From: Aggregatimonas sangjinii | Lineage (GTDB): Bacteria; Bacteroidota; Bacteroidia; Flavobacteriales; Flavobacteriaceae | Direction: 5' to 3' | DNA length: 64,000 bases | NCBI RefSeq assembly: GCF_005943945.1 | Contig: NZ_CP040710.1 | Location: forward strand, 2,491,001 to 2,555,000 | The notes under the pieces: generated by a model | Told to the model about the DNA's origin: nothing | Databases searched by the model: none | Seen by the model: the letters and a program-made list of their open reading frames with translations, nothing else | Translations under genes and position numbers: made by a program | Shown here: piece after piece, positions 44,369 to 52,794 of the stretch | How the letters are laid out: the number at the start of each line of letters is the position of its first letter | Position numbering within the stretch: position 1 is the first letter of the stretch

Positions 44369-45426
44369 GTGGCCAAATACTGGTTTAGGCCTCCTAAAAT
44401 ACTGAAAAATGAACTGTCGGGGTGCTGTTCCCGCAATTGTTTTAAAGCGGTCTCGCTTCGTTTTCCAGACTGACAAAGTAGATACACAGGAACTGAAAAA
44501 TCAATTTTATCAGAATGGTCTGCCAACTCGTTCAAAGGAACGGAAATTGCACTCGGCAGGTGGTAATCTTCAAACTCCTCGGTCGTGCGTACATCGATAA
44601 TTTGGACATTGTCGGCCAAGAGTTTTGCCAATTCCTCCGTATGAACGGTCGGAATAATTTCGCAGGGGTCGTTCCATTCGTAAAAATCCTGCAATTGAGA
44701 AATCTCCAAATTCTCGGATTTCCGTTTGAAATTTATTTTTTGATAAGAATGCTGAAGTCCGTCAAAAATCAATAGTACACCGGACAGCACTTCGCCTATT
44801 CCTGTGAGTACTTTGATAGTTTCCAAGGCTTGTAGGTTGCCAATGATTCCGGGGAGGATGCCCAATACACCGTGTTCATTACAGTTTGGGACTTCATTTT
44901 CCTTTGGCATCTTAGGAAAGAGACAGCGATACGTAGGACCGTCTTTGTAATTGAAAACACTCACTTGTCCTTCATACCCGTGTAACGCACCATATACAAA
45001 CGGCTTATCTAAAATTACACAGGCATCGTTCACTAAGTAGCGTGTTGGAAAATTATCGGAAGCGTCAACAACCACATCGTATTCCTTTATAATTTCAAGC
45101 GCATTTGCCGTCGTCAAAATTGTTTCATACCCGATAAGCTTGGTACTCGGGTTTTGGACCCTTAATTTCTCTAGAGCCACCGTTACTTTTGCCTTGCCCA
45201 CATCTGCCGCGCCATATAAAACCTGACGGGGTAAGTTGGTGATGGATATGGTATCATTATCCATGACCCCGATTTGACCTACACCCATGGCATTGAGATA
45301 CGTCAGGACGGGAATGCCAAGTCCTCCGGCACCGACGACCAAAACTTTGGCATCCGCAAGCTTTTGCTGGCCTTCCGAACCAAAGCCTTTTAACGTGGTT
45401 TGGCGTATGTAGCGATTGTCGTTCAT
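44359..45426 (-). CDS. moeB: HesA/MoeB/ThiF adenylyltransferase with C-terminal rhodanese domain
   Basis: A 355-residue MoeBR-type protein. The E1-like domain has GAGGLG (residues 32-37), DNDTISITNLPRQVLYG, VVDASDNFPTRYLVND and CNEHGVLGILPGIIG. A rhodanese domain (about 255-355) follows with active-site Cys318 in LLCQSGKRS. It adenylates the C-terminal glycine of MoaD and can itself carry the persulfide used to make MoaD thiocarboxylate. The matching MoaD is encoded at 47834-48088. Overlaps the permease gene by 10 bases. Confidence 0.92.
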   Translation of the reverse strand: MNDNRYIRQTTLKGFGSEGQQKLADAKVLVVGAGGLGIPVLTYLNAMGVGQIGVMDNDTISITNLPRQVLYGAADVGKAKVTVALEKLRVQNPSTKLIGYETILTTANALEIIKEYDVVVDASDNFPTRYLVNDACVILDKPFVYGALHGYEGQVSVFNYKDGPTYRCLFPKMPKENEVPNCNEHGVLGILPGIIGNLQALETIKVLTGIGEVLSGVLLIFDGLQHSYQKINFKRKSENLEISQLQDFYEWNDPCEIIPTVHTEELAKLLADNVQIIDVRTTEEFEDYHLPSAISVPLNELADHSDKIDFSVPVYLLCQSGKRSETALKQLREQHPDSSFFSILGGLNQYLATCS

Positions 45427-45564
45427 TGGTCTAATATAGTGAAAAGGTCATAGTTGCTTGCCCTTGATGGCCTCCGCATTATTAGTTCAATGAAAATGCC
45501 TGAGGATTTAACGCAGATGCCCTGGTAAATCACTCAATAAACCATCGGTGTGGAGCTAATTTGC

Positions 45565-45635
45565 GATTCAAACCCTCCTTTCTTCCGCAAGCGGAATTCA
45601 TTCCTCCCTTTTTCTAAAAGGAGGAGCTTTTGTCT
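45565..45635. repeat. right-arm copy of palindromic element, DUF559 side
   Basis: GATTCAAACCCTCCTTTCTT followed by CCGCAAGCGG (a perfect 10-base hairpin) and ATTCATTCCTCCC. It is nearly the same as the right half of the element at 46017-46195, in the same orientation, so the DUF559 gene lies between direct repeats of about 70 bases. Confidence 0.75.
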
Positions 45636-45641
45636 TTTTAA

Positions 45642-46004
45642 TTATTTAAAATTCTCTTTTAATTCGACAATCACGGATTCAAAGTTGTCAAATACCATTT
45701 TATTCTCAAACCGAATCACAGTATATCCTATATTTTCTAAAAACTTTGTTCTATTTTCGTCATATTCTTGGGCATTGGGAGTTTGGTGTACCTCACCGTC
45801 CAATTCAATAATTAATTTTTCTGAAGCACAATAAAAATCGACAATGAATGGTCCAATACTATGTTGCCGCGTAAAGCGTTTACCGTCTAATTGTCTTGAT
45901 TTTAAATGTTTCCATAAAAATGCCTCGGCCGGAGTTAGGTTTTTCCGAAGCTCCTTTCTAAATTCTGCAAGTTCTTTACGCGTATGTAATTGTGGTCGTT
46001 TCAA
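45642..46004 (-). CDS. DUF559 endonuclease-domain protein
   Basis: A 120-residue paralogue of the protein at 26709-27083, with long identical blocks (KELAEFRKELRKNLTPAEAF, DFYCASEKLIIELDGEVHQ, IGYTVIRFENKMVFDN). It probably starts at a TTG codon (46004, MKRPQLHTRKEL), the same choice as its paralogue. Upstream Met codons exist, but the peptide they add is translated repeat DNA. The domain is related to Vsr-type nucleases, with the same D...ExD residues. Flanked on both sides by palindromic repeat sequence. Confidence 0.78.
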   Translation of the reverse strand: MKRPQLHTRKELAEFRKELRKNLTPAEAFLWKHLKSRQLDGKRFTRQHSIGPFIVDFYCASEKLIIELDGEVHQTPNAQEYDENRTKFLENIGYTVIRFENKMVFDNFESVIVELKENFK

Positions 46005-46016
46005 AATGCCTTTTTT

Positions 46017-46195
46017 GAATCCTCCCTTTAGAAAAAGGGAGGTGGATTTTTCTCCGCCAGCAGGCGGTTGGAAAAGCCGGAGGGTTTGAAGGTACAAGCT
46101 GTAGCAGATTGCCCAAAACACCATCGTTCGGGAGCTTGTTTGCGAATCAAACCCTCCTTGTCTTCCGCAAGCGGAATTCATTCCTCCCTTGCTGT
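46017..46195. repeat. imperfect palindromic element, complete copy
   Basis: Left arm AATCCTCCCTTTAGAAAAAG, then GGGAGGTGGATTTTTCTCCG; right arm ends GCGGAATTCATTCCTCCCTT. Inner segments CCGGAGGGTTTGAAGG and CAAACCCTCCTTG pair. About 180 bases long; located 12 bases upstream of the DUF559 start codon. Confidence 0.7.
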
Positions 46196-46245
46196 CTTCT
46201 TTCAGATATACTTCGCTCGTAGACGACGGGAGAGAGAAACTTCTA

Positions 46246-46842
46246 TTATCTCAAAGCTAATTTTTTCAAAGCCTCTTTATATTCCTCCTCTGAATTCGCG
46301 TTCAACAAAACTTTTTCATTACTCGGAAACACCAATTTCGTATCGTGGTTGATTAAAAATTTTCGCGGACAAGTGCCCGTTCCGGCGTCCAAATAGCGTA
46401 CCGAATCGGCAAAGGCATGAGGTTCCCAAATGGCGCACAAGGGTTCAGGCAAGGGGTTTTCTTTTAAAGCGAAAGCTGTCGCCATTTTTTTCGGGTCGCG
46501 CGCAGCGATCAACTCTCGAAGGGCGTCTTCATCCATCAACGGCAAATCGCAGGCCAACACCAACCATGCCGCCTCCGGGTATTTTTTATGGGCTGAAAGG
46601 AGTCCATTATAAGGTCCCCGATATTCATCAAGATCCACGATAAGTTGCATGCCACTTGGCAATGTTGGTAGCTGGTCTTCGCGCAGACTGATAAAGGTCT
46701 TTTCGCAAACCTTGCGTAACAATCCGTATAAATACTCCCGTTGCGGAATACCGTGGTAAGGAATAATGCCTTTATCGGTGCCCATTCGGGTACTTTTGCC
46801 ACCTGATAAAACGAGTCCGTATAGTTTAGCGACTGAAGTCAT
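46246..46842 (-). CDS. mobA: molybdenum cofactor nucleotidyltransferase, MobA-like
   Basis: A 198-residue nucleotidyltransferase that adds a nucleotide to molybdenum cofactor. LSGGKSTRMGTDKG (residues 12-25) is the nucleotide-binding loop, DEYRGPYNGLLSA the second motif, and ACDLPLMDEDALREL carries the metal Asp. The loop begins L-x-G-G, as in GTP-using MobA; CTP-using MocA has L-x-A-G. Carbon monoxide dehydrogenases studied so far use the cytosine form, so specificity here is an open question. The start at 46842 (MTSVAKLYGLVLSGG) overlaps moaC by 17 bases. Confidence 0.9.
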   Translation of the reverse strand: MTSVAKLYGLVLSGGKSTRMGTDKGIIPYHGIPQREYLYGLLRKVCEKTFISLREDQLPTLPSGMQLIVDLDEYRGPYNGLLSAHKKYPEAAWLVLACDLPLMDEDALRELIAARDPKKMATAFALKENPLPEPLCAIWEPHAFADSVRYLDAGTGTCPRKFLINHDTKLVFPSNEKVLLNANSEEEYKEALKKLALR

Positions 46843-47299
46843 TCTCGCCTCCTGTTTTTTGTTCCAATTGAATTTCGGAAATCTTAATATCGTGAGAAAC
46901 GGCTTTGCACATGTCATAAATGGTCAATGCGGCAACAGAGACTCCCGTCAAGGCTTCCATCTCTACTCCTGTTTTTCCGTTACATTTAACGGTGCAGTTG
47001 ATTTTGAGCGTATCTTCTTCTGGCCGAATATCAATGTTTATTTTCGTCAGATTGATATGATGACATAAGGGTATCAGCTCGGCTGTTTTCTTGACCGCTT
47101 GAATTCCAGCTATGACCGCAGTTTGTATGATACTTCCCTTTTTACCGAGGAAATCGTCCGCAGAAAGTTTTTCAAAAACGTCAGAAGGAAAAAGCACTTT
47201 TCCCATTGCCGTTGCGCTACGCTCGGAAATTGATTTCCCGGAGACATCGACCATCACAGCGTTCCCGGATTCGTCTATATGAGAGAGGGATTTGTTCAT
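46826..47299 (-). CDS. moaC: cyclic pyranopterin monophosphate synthase MoaC
   Basis: A 157-residue MoaC that completes cyclic pyranopterin formation after MoaA. LSHIDESGNAVMVDVSGK, AVIAGIQAVKKTAELIPLCH (catalytic core), CNGKTGVEMEALTGVSVAAL and TIYDMCKAVSHDIKI all match. Located between mobA (overlap 17 bases) and moaE (gap 118 bases). Confidence 0.97.
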   Translation of the reverse strand: MNKSLSHIDESGNAVMVDVSGKSISERSATAMGKVLFPSDVFEKLSADDFLGKKGSIIQTAVIAGIQAVKKTAELIPLCHHINLTKINIDIRPEEDTLKINCTVKCNGKTGVEMEALTGVSVAALTIYDMCKAVSHDIKISEIQLEQKTGGENDFSR

Positions 47300-47417
47300 T
47301 TTTTAAAATTCGTTTTATTGAATGGTACAGTTTCTTGTTATAGCCGTGTAACCTCCAGATGGAAAAGCAGATGCCCATAATTTGGCTTATGCAAACCCTG
47401 TATCAAATACTTCCAAC

Positions 47418-47837
47418 TTACGGATGCGCCGAAACCCAAACCGTCTTGTTCTCAAAAACCTCCTTTTTCCAGATGGGAACGGTTTCCTTCAATGTATCGA
47501 TCAAATAACGGCAAGCTTCGAAACAAGCATCCCGATGTGCTGAAGAAGCTCCCACCACGACTACGGGTTCTTCCACTTTTTTAAGGCCCACAGCATGACG
47601 TATGAGCACCTTGTTCAGATTCCATTTATCCATGGCAGCCGTAGCAATCTTGTCCATTTCCTTAAGGGCCATTTTCTCATAGGTCTCAAATTCGAGGGAC
47701 ATTACCTTTTCGTTCTGCGTGAATTCCCGAACGGTGCCCACAAAGACGCATAGTCCGCCGCTGTGGGCATGGGACAGTTCCCCATATACTTGGGCAACAT
47801 CGATATCATTGACTATGGCTACTATCTTTTTCATCAT
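47418..47837 (-). CDS. moaE: molybdopterin synthase catalytic subunit MoaE
   Basis: A 139-residue MoaE. GGLCVFVGTVREF, LEFETYEKMALKEMDKIA, RHAVGLKKVEEPVVVVGASS, AHRDACFEACRYLIDTLKE and PIWKKEVFE are the standard blocks, the last with the catalytic Lys. It receives sulfur from MoaD thiocarboxylate to make the dithiolene. It overlaps moaD by 4 bases (ATGA). Confidence 0.97.
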   Translation of the reverse strand: MMKKIVAIVNDIDVAQVYGELSHAHSGGLCVFVGTVREFTQNEKVMSLEFETYEKMALKEMDKIATAAMDKWNLNKVLIRHAVGLKKVEEPVVVVGASSAHRDACFEACRYLIDTLKETVPIWKKEVFENKTVWVSAHP

Positions 47838-48088
47838 CCGCCGCTTACTGGTGGTATAATCGCAATCTCGTCAGTGCTTTGCAAGGCGACCTCATCGGTT
47901 GCATATTCGCTATTGACCGCGACTGCCAAAGAGGATAACTTTCCAAATTCCGGGTAGGTCTCCGCAAGGAGCCGCTTTAATTCCAACACGGAATTCGGGA
48001 CTTTATCGGCACTTGAAATTTTGAGGATCGATTCTCCAACGATATCCCTTGCGATTCCGAATAATAATACTTCCATATCCTTTCTCAT
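47834..48088 (-). CDS. moaD: molybdopterin synthase sulfur carrier subunit MoaD
   Basis: An 84-residue ubiquitin-like protein ending IPPVSGG; the terminal Gly-Gly is adenylated by MoeB and thiocarboxylated. LAVAVNSEYATDEVALQSTD matches MoaD. A start four codons later (MEVLLFGIARDI, 48076) fits family length equally well. First gene of the moaD-moaE-moaC-mobA run on the minus strand. Confidence 0.95.
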   Translation of the reverse strand: MRKDMEVLLFGIARDIVGESILKISSADKVPNSVLELKRLLAETYPEFGKLSSLAVAVNSEYATDEVALQSTDEIAIIPPVSGG

Positions 48089-48133
48089 TAAAAGCCCTTA
48101 CCGATAGACAATGTACTTAAAAAAAGTCATTCG

Positions 48134-48934
48134 TTACTCCTTTGTGACGATTTCGGCATTGTCAGGCGCGCCGTAAAAGTCACTTGGTTTTGCCATTTCA
48201 GTAAGCGAGACATCTTCGAATTTTCTAGTACTGTTCGCTTCGGTGGGCCTACCGTTCTCTACTTTGTACCATGTTAACGATTTTGGTAATAACAATCCAC
48301 CAACCTCCTGCCAATCGTCGTATCTGATCCATTTGATGTTATCCGATTTTTCACCACTGCGATAGGTTACCGTATAGCCCAGCCAAGCCATTTGTTTCGT
48401 GTCGGTATCATAATGTAAAAAATATTCATCCTTGGGTGAAACCCCTACCCCATCATCATAACTGATGCGAATACCTGGATATGACGTTCCATCGAACTCC
48501 AAGTCCTCCGTATCGCTATAAATGATGCCATCATCAGCAAGTACAAAGGGCATGGCATAAAAGTAGAACATTAGGTTATGGTAAAAGACAGGGTCTCCTT
48601 CGTAGATGTCATTTTCATCTACCAACCAATAGTCCTTGCCATCGTAGCCCATTGTATAGTCAGGTGTTTCGATTTTTTCGTTTCTATTGTTTACATCAAT
48701 GGTTTGCATTTCGGCACCATCCGGTTTTGGCATATTATAGGAAAGTGTCGCCTTGTCTTTCCAGTTCGGTAATCCGCCATGTGCCTCAAAAACGCTGCGC
48801 ACGTTTTCCGGATAGGATATCGATGTTTTAGCCTCGACCTTTTCAGGTTTTTGGGTGGACTCATCAATCGATTTAGGGGTTTCTTTACAGCCCGTGGCCA
48901 TAATCAAGGAAAGGATTACCAAAATTCTTTTCAT
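48134..48934 (-). CDS. DUF6503-type lipoprotein
   Basis: A 266-residue lipoprotein (LSLIMATGC) with a charged linker and a domain resembling DUF6503 of Flavobacteriaceae. FEAHGGLPNWKDKATLSYNM is the typical opening, and YTMGYDGKDYWLVDEN and MFYFYAMPFVLADDG follow. The fold is probably a LolA/LppX-like open beta sheet, but the function is not known. No operon partner. Confidence 0.75.
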   Translation of the reverse strand: MKRILVILSLIMATGCKETPKSIDESTQKPEKVEAKTSISYPENVRSVFEAHGGLPNWKDKATLSYNMPKPDGAEMQTIDVNNRNEKIETPDYTMGYDGKDYWLVDENDIYEGDPVFYHNLMFYFYAMPFVLADDGIIYSDTEDLEFDGTSYPGIRISYDDGVGVSPKDEYFLHYDTDTKQMAWLGYTVTYRSGEKSDNIKWIRYDDWQEVGGLLLPKSLTWYKVENGRPTEANSTRKFEDVSLTEMAKPSDFYGAPDNAEIVTKE

Positions 48935-48983
48935 TGTATTTTTTTTAGCGCTATAGGAACTGTCGCGCGATTATCGTTTTCTT

Positions 48984-48991
48984 TACTTTTG
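48984..48991 (+). promoter_or_regulatory. TACTTTTG -7 element before the SpoU gene
   Basis: TACTTTTG is an exact TAnnTTTG match ending five bases before the ATG at 48997, the same near-leaderless geometry seen at 11340. Confidence 0.4.
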
Positions 48992-48996
48992 CCCCG

Positions 48997-49818
48997 ATGA
49001 ACGAAGTTAAGAAAATTAGCAGTCTACAGAATCCTTTGGTGAAAAAGGTTTTGCTTCTAAAGGACAAGGCACGTGAACGAAAAAAATCGGGACTGTTCGT
49101 TCTGGAGGGGCGGCGGGAACTGCAATTGGCGATAAAAGGAGATTATGAGGTCAGCACTCTGTTGAGCTGCGAAACGCTTGTGTCAGAAGCAGAGGTACGG
49201 GTATTGATCGATGGTTTAAAAAGGAGGCCCCAACTAGTTACCATATCCAAAGAGGTCTACCAAAAAATAGCTTATCGCGAGACTACCGAAGGAATCGTTG
49301 CGCTGGCCAAAAGCAAGCTCCACACGCTGGAAGACGTTGTGCTCGAAAACAAGAATCCCCTCGTATTAGTTGCCGAAGCCCCTGAAAAACCCGGAAATAT
49401 CGGTGCTTTGTTACGAACTGCGGATGCAGCGAATGTAGATGCCGTGCTTATTGCCAACCCAAAGGGGGACCTATACAATCCGAATACCATACGGTCAAGT
49501 ATCGGTTGCGTTTTTACCACCACCATCGGCCTCGGGAGTACTTCCGAAATCATCGCCTTTTTAAAGTCAAATGGTGTCGGTATTTTCTGTGCGGCATTAA
49601 CGGCCTCTAAGAACTATACCGATATCGATTTTAACGCTTCAACCGCTATCGTGGTCGGTACCGAAGCTACCGGCCTTTCCCAAGAATGGCTCCAACATTC
49701 CACACAAAATATCATCATACCTATGCGTGGGGAAATCGATTCTATGAACGTTTCGGTTTCGGCCGCGATACTTGTTTTTGAAGCGTTACGACAAAGAGAG
49801 CTTAAAGGTTCGAAGTAA
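48997..49818 (+). CDS. TrmH/SpoU-family RNA 2'-O-methyltransferase
   Basis: A 273-residue SPOUT methyltransferase. An N-terminal substrate-binding domain (NPLVKKVLLLKDKARERKKS, FVLEGRRELQLA) comes first, then the knotted catalytic domain with APEKPGNIGALLRTADAA, VVGTEATGLSQEWL and IPMRGEIDSMNVSVSAAIL. It methylates a ribose in rRNA or tRNA using SAM; the exact target cannot be read. Divergent from the DUF6503 gene. Confidence 0.93.
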   Translation: MNEVKKISSLQNPLVKKVLLLKDKARERKKSGLFVLEGRRELQLAIKGDYEVSTLLSCETLVSEAEVRVLIDGLKRRPQLVTISKEVYQKIAYRETTEGIVALAKSKLHTLEDVVLENKNPLVLVAEAPEKPGNIGALLRTADAANVDAVLIANPKGDLYNPNTIRSSIGCVFTTTIGLGSTSEIIAFLKSNGVGIFCAALTASKNYTDIDFNASTAIVVGTEATGLSQEWLQHSTQNIIIPMRGEIDSMNVSVSAAILVFEALRQRELKGSK

Positions 49819-49972
49819 AAAGTACGAGTTACAAGGTTTAAGGTGATAGGTACAAGTTCTTAAAACAGTTATAAAACAGCCCTATCTTCATTTCATGGTC
49901 TACCAGAACATTTAAACAAACTCGATTCTTTTCAGTCTTTTAACTTGAAACTTGAACGGTCAACTTTTTTTG

Positions 49973-50003
49973 TTGTGTACTCTAAAGGATTATGCTACTT
50001 TAG
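49973..50003 (+). promoter_or_regulatory. relA/spoT promoter (TTG-N20-TACTTTAG)
   Basis: TTG at 49973-49975, 20 bases of spacer, then TACTTTAG (one mismatch to TAnnTTTG) ending seven bases before the ATG at 50010. Confidence 0.45.
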
Positions 50004-50009
50004 TTTAGC

Positions 50010-52214
50010 ATGAAAAAGGATACCCTCGAAGTTGAAAACAAAGAGATTGCTAAACAGTATAAGGAATTACTGCGCATTAGCTATCAAACCCTGACCGATG
50101 ATGACAAAACGCTTATCAGGCAGGCTTTTGAGGTGGCGGTCGATGCCCATAAAGATCAGCGTAGAAAATCAGGTGAGGCATATATCTTTCACCCGATTGC
50201 CGTGGCGAAAATCGTGGCTTCCGAAATCGGTCTCGATGCGGTTTCCATAGCTTCCGCCCTACTGCACGATGTGGTTGAAGATACTGAATATTCGTTAGAC
50301 GATATCGAACGTATGTTCGGTGAAACCGTTGCTAGAATTGTAGACGGACTCACCAAAATAGCCCATCTTAAAAAGGAGATGAACATCTCCCAGCAGGCGG
50401 AGAACTTCCGTAAGATGTTATTGACCTTACATGACGATGTGAGGGTTATCATCATCAAAATCGCGGATCGTTATCATAATATGCTTACCATGGATGCGAT
50501 GCCCGAGCACAAACAGGTTAAAATCGCCTCCGAAACGCTTTATATTTACGCGCCCCTAGCCCATAGAATCGGACTTTACAACATTAAGACCGAATTGGAG
50601 GACCTTAGCCTGAAATATACCGAACCAGAGGTATACAACGATATCTTGGGCAAAATCGAAGATTCGAAAGAGGAGCAACAAGCTTACATCGACTCCTTTA
50701 AAGAGACTATTGAAAAGTCTTTGGATAAGGAAAAACTACAATACGTCATTAAGGGAAGAATGAAGTCTATCTTTTCGATGCGGCGAAAAATGAAAGCCCA
50801 GAACGTGGCCTTCAATGAAATTTACGACAAGTTTGCCATCCGCATTATCTATAAATCCACCCCTAAGAACGAAAAGTTCATCGCATGGAAAATCTATTCC
50901 ATAGTTACGGACCATTTCACACCAAATCCCGTTCGCCTTAGGGATTGGATATCCTCCCCGAAATCCACTGGGTATGAAGCCTTACATATAACGGTCATGG
51001 GGCCAAAAGGAAAGTGGGTAGAGGTGCAGATACGCAGCGAGCGCATGCATGAAATCGCAGAAAAAGGATATGCCGCCCATTTTAAATACAAACATGGCGA
51101 CCAAAAAGAACAGGGTATCGAAATTTGGTTGAACAAACTGCAGGAGGCCCTGGAAAATTCGACCATGAACGCCGTTGATTTTGTAGAAGAATTCAAGCTC
51201 AACCTTTACTCTAAGGAAATTTTCGTTTTCACGCCCAAAGGAGAACTAAAATCCTTACCAAAAGGGGCTACACCTCTGGATTTCGCCTTCAACATACATA
51301 CCGAAATAGGTCTCCGCACCCGTGGTGCAAAAGTCAATGGGAAATTGGTGCCCCTGAGTACCACGCTCAGTAGTGGCGACCAGGTCGAAATCATGACTTC
51401 GGACCAAGCCAAACCCAATCAAAACTGGTTGGATTATGCCACCACGGCAAGGGCAAGGGCGAAAATCAAATCCTCACTACGCGACGAGCAAAAATCAGTT
51501 GCCGAAGAAGGTAAGGAAATCCTTCGACGTAAATTGAAATCGCAAAAAATTACCGTCAATGAGGATAGTGTTAATAAAATGGTCATGTACTTTAAGCTGA
51601 AAACCAGCTTAGACCTGTTCTACAGGGTAGGCACGGGGGCCATCGACAATCAAATGATTAAGGATTTCGCCTCGTCCTATAATAACGCGTTCCTGAATTT
51701 TTTCAAAAATAGGATGAGGCGCAATCCCGTACCCGAAGATATCGATAAGGATGAAATCACATCCAAATACGATATTCTGGTCTTCGGCAAAGAAGAGGAA
51801 AAACTGGAATACACCCTTTCCAAATGCTGTAACCCCATCCCTGGTGATGAAGTTTTTGGGTTCGTCAGCGTCTCGGAGGGGATAAAAGTGCACAAGAAAA
51901 ATTGTCCGAATGCCATACAACTGCAAAGCAACTATGCCTACCGCATCATTACCGCTAAATGGATAGATTCTACCAAAGAAGAGTTTAGGGTAGAAATTAA
52001 ACTCGAAGGACTAGATCATTTGGGTCTGGTATCGGAGATAACCGAAGTGATTTCGGGGAACATGCACGTAGACATGCGGAATCTTAACTTTGGTACCGAT
52101 GGCGGAACCTTCAAGGGTAAAATTATGGTAGTCGTAAAAAACAAGGGCATTCTCAGAAAATTGATCACCAATCTTAAACAGATAGAAGGTATCGAGAAAG
52201 TGACAAGGGTTTAG
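50010..52214 (+). CDS. spoT: bifunctional (p)ppGpp synthetase/hydrolase RelA/SpoT
   Basis: A 734-residue RSH protein. The HD hydrolase domain contains [26 protein letters not shown] and [13 protein letters not shown]. The synthetase domain (about residues 230-360) carries [18 protein letters not shown] and [16 protein letters not shown]. The TGS domain (about 395-460) has [20 protein letters not shown], and a C-terminal ACT domain ends the protein. It both makes and breaks the alarmone (p)ppGpp in response to starvation. The hydrolase residues look intact, so the protein should be bifunctional, as is common in Bacteroidota. Confidence 0.97.
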   Translation: MKKDTLEVENKEIAKQYKELLRISYQTLTDDDKTLIRQAFEVAVDAHKDQRRKSGEAYIFHPIAVAKIVASEIGLDAVSIASALLHDVVEDTEYSLDDIERMFGETVARIVDGLTKIAHLKKEMNISQQAENFRKMLLTLHDDVRVIIIKIADRYHNMLTMDAMPEHKQVKIASETLYIYAPLAHRIGLYNIKTELEDLSLKYTEPEVYNDILGKIEDSKEEQQAYIDSFKETIEKSLDKEKLQYVIKGRMKSIFSMRRKMKAQNVAFNEIYDKFAIRIIYKSTPKNEKFIAWKIYSIVTDHFTPNPVRLRDWISSPKSTGYEALHITVMGPKGKWVEVQIRSERMHEIAEKGYAAHFKYKHGDQKEQGIEIWLNKLQEALENSTMNAVDFVEEFKLNLYSKEIFVFTPKGELKSLPKGATPLDFAFNIHTEIGLRTRGAKVNGKLVPLSTTLSSGDQVEIMTSDQAKPNQNWLDYATTARARAKIKSSLRDEQKSVAEEGKEILRRKLKSQKITVNEDSVNKMVMYFKLKTSLDLFYRVGTGAIDNQMIKDFASSYNNAFLNFFKNRMRRNPVPEDIDKDEITSKYDILVFGKEEEKLEYTLSKCCNPIPGDEVFGFVSVSEGIKVHKKNCPNAIQLQSNYAYRIITAKWIDSTKEEFRVEIKLEGLDHLGLVSEITEVISGNMHVDMRNLNFGTDGGTFKGKIMVVVKNKGILRKLITNLKQIEGIEKVTRV

Positions 52215-52268
52215 AACGCTACGGACGATCTGTTAGTAACTCTTCGAAAAAGAGTCGAATTTTAACTG

Positions 52269-52276
52269 TACATTTG
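52269..52276 (+). promoter_or_regulatory. TACATTTG -7 element before the fur-like gene
   Basis: Exact TAnnTTTG match 24 bases upstream of the ATG at 52301. It also lies inside the frame upstream of that ATG, which favours the later start. Confidence 0.4.
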
Positions 52277-52300
52277 CGAATTGATGTAGCGATACTCACC

Positions 52301-52774
52301 ATGGCAAACAACAAGAACCAAGAAATCGTAAAAAACGTATTTACCTCATTCCTAGAGGATAATGGGCATCGAAAGACTCCCGAACGTTACGCCATACTGC
52401 AAGAAATTTATGATAGCGATGAACATTTCGACATTGAGTCGCTGTACATCAATATGAAGAATAAAAATTATAGGGTGAGTCGTGCTACCCTGTATAATAC
52501 CATAGAGTTGTTGTTGGATTGCAAACTGGTGCGCAAACACCAATTCGGAAAAAATCAGGCGCAGTACGAAAAATCATATTTCGATCATCAGCACGACCAT
52601 GTGATTCTGACCGATACCGGTGAAGTGGTCGAATTCTGCGATCCTAGAATACAATCCATCAAAAAAACCATTGAGGAGGTTTTCGACATAAAAATCAATA
52701 ATCACTCACTTTATTTTTACGGTACGCGTAATCAGTCGGAGGATGGTCCGGCCCAAGACAACACTAATAACTAA
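52301..52774 (+). CDS. Fur-family transcriptional repressor
   Basis: A 157-residue Fur/PerR-type protein. A winged helix (about residues 20-85; [34 protein letters not shown]) is followed by a dimerisation domain with the regulatory metal ligands ([22 protein letters not shown]). The CxxC structural zinc pair of many Fur proteins is absent. Sensing of iron, peroxide or another metal cannot be told apart from the sequence. Followed by purA 20 bases later. Confidence 0.9.
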   Translation: MANNKNQEIVKNVFTSFLEDNGHRKTPERYAILQEIYDSDEHFDIESLYINMKNKNYRVSRATLYNTIELLLDCKLVRKHQFGKNQAQYEKSYFDHQHDHVILTDTGEVVEFCDPRIQSIKKTIEEVFDIKINNHSLYFYGTRNQSEDGPAQDNTNN

Positions 52775-52794
52775 CCACAAATAGGCAGATTACA

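Noticed and set aside
46005-46181. An N-terminal extension of the second DUF559 protein
   Set aside because: The added 59 residues are translated repeat DNA and are absent from the paralogue, which starts at an equivalent TTG.
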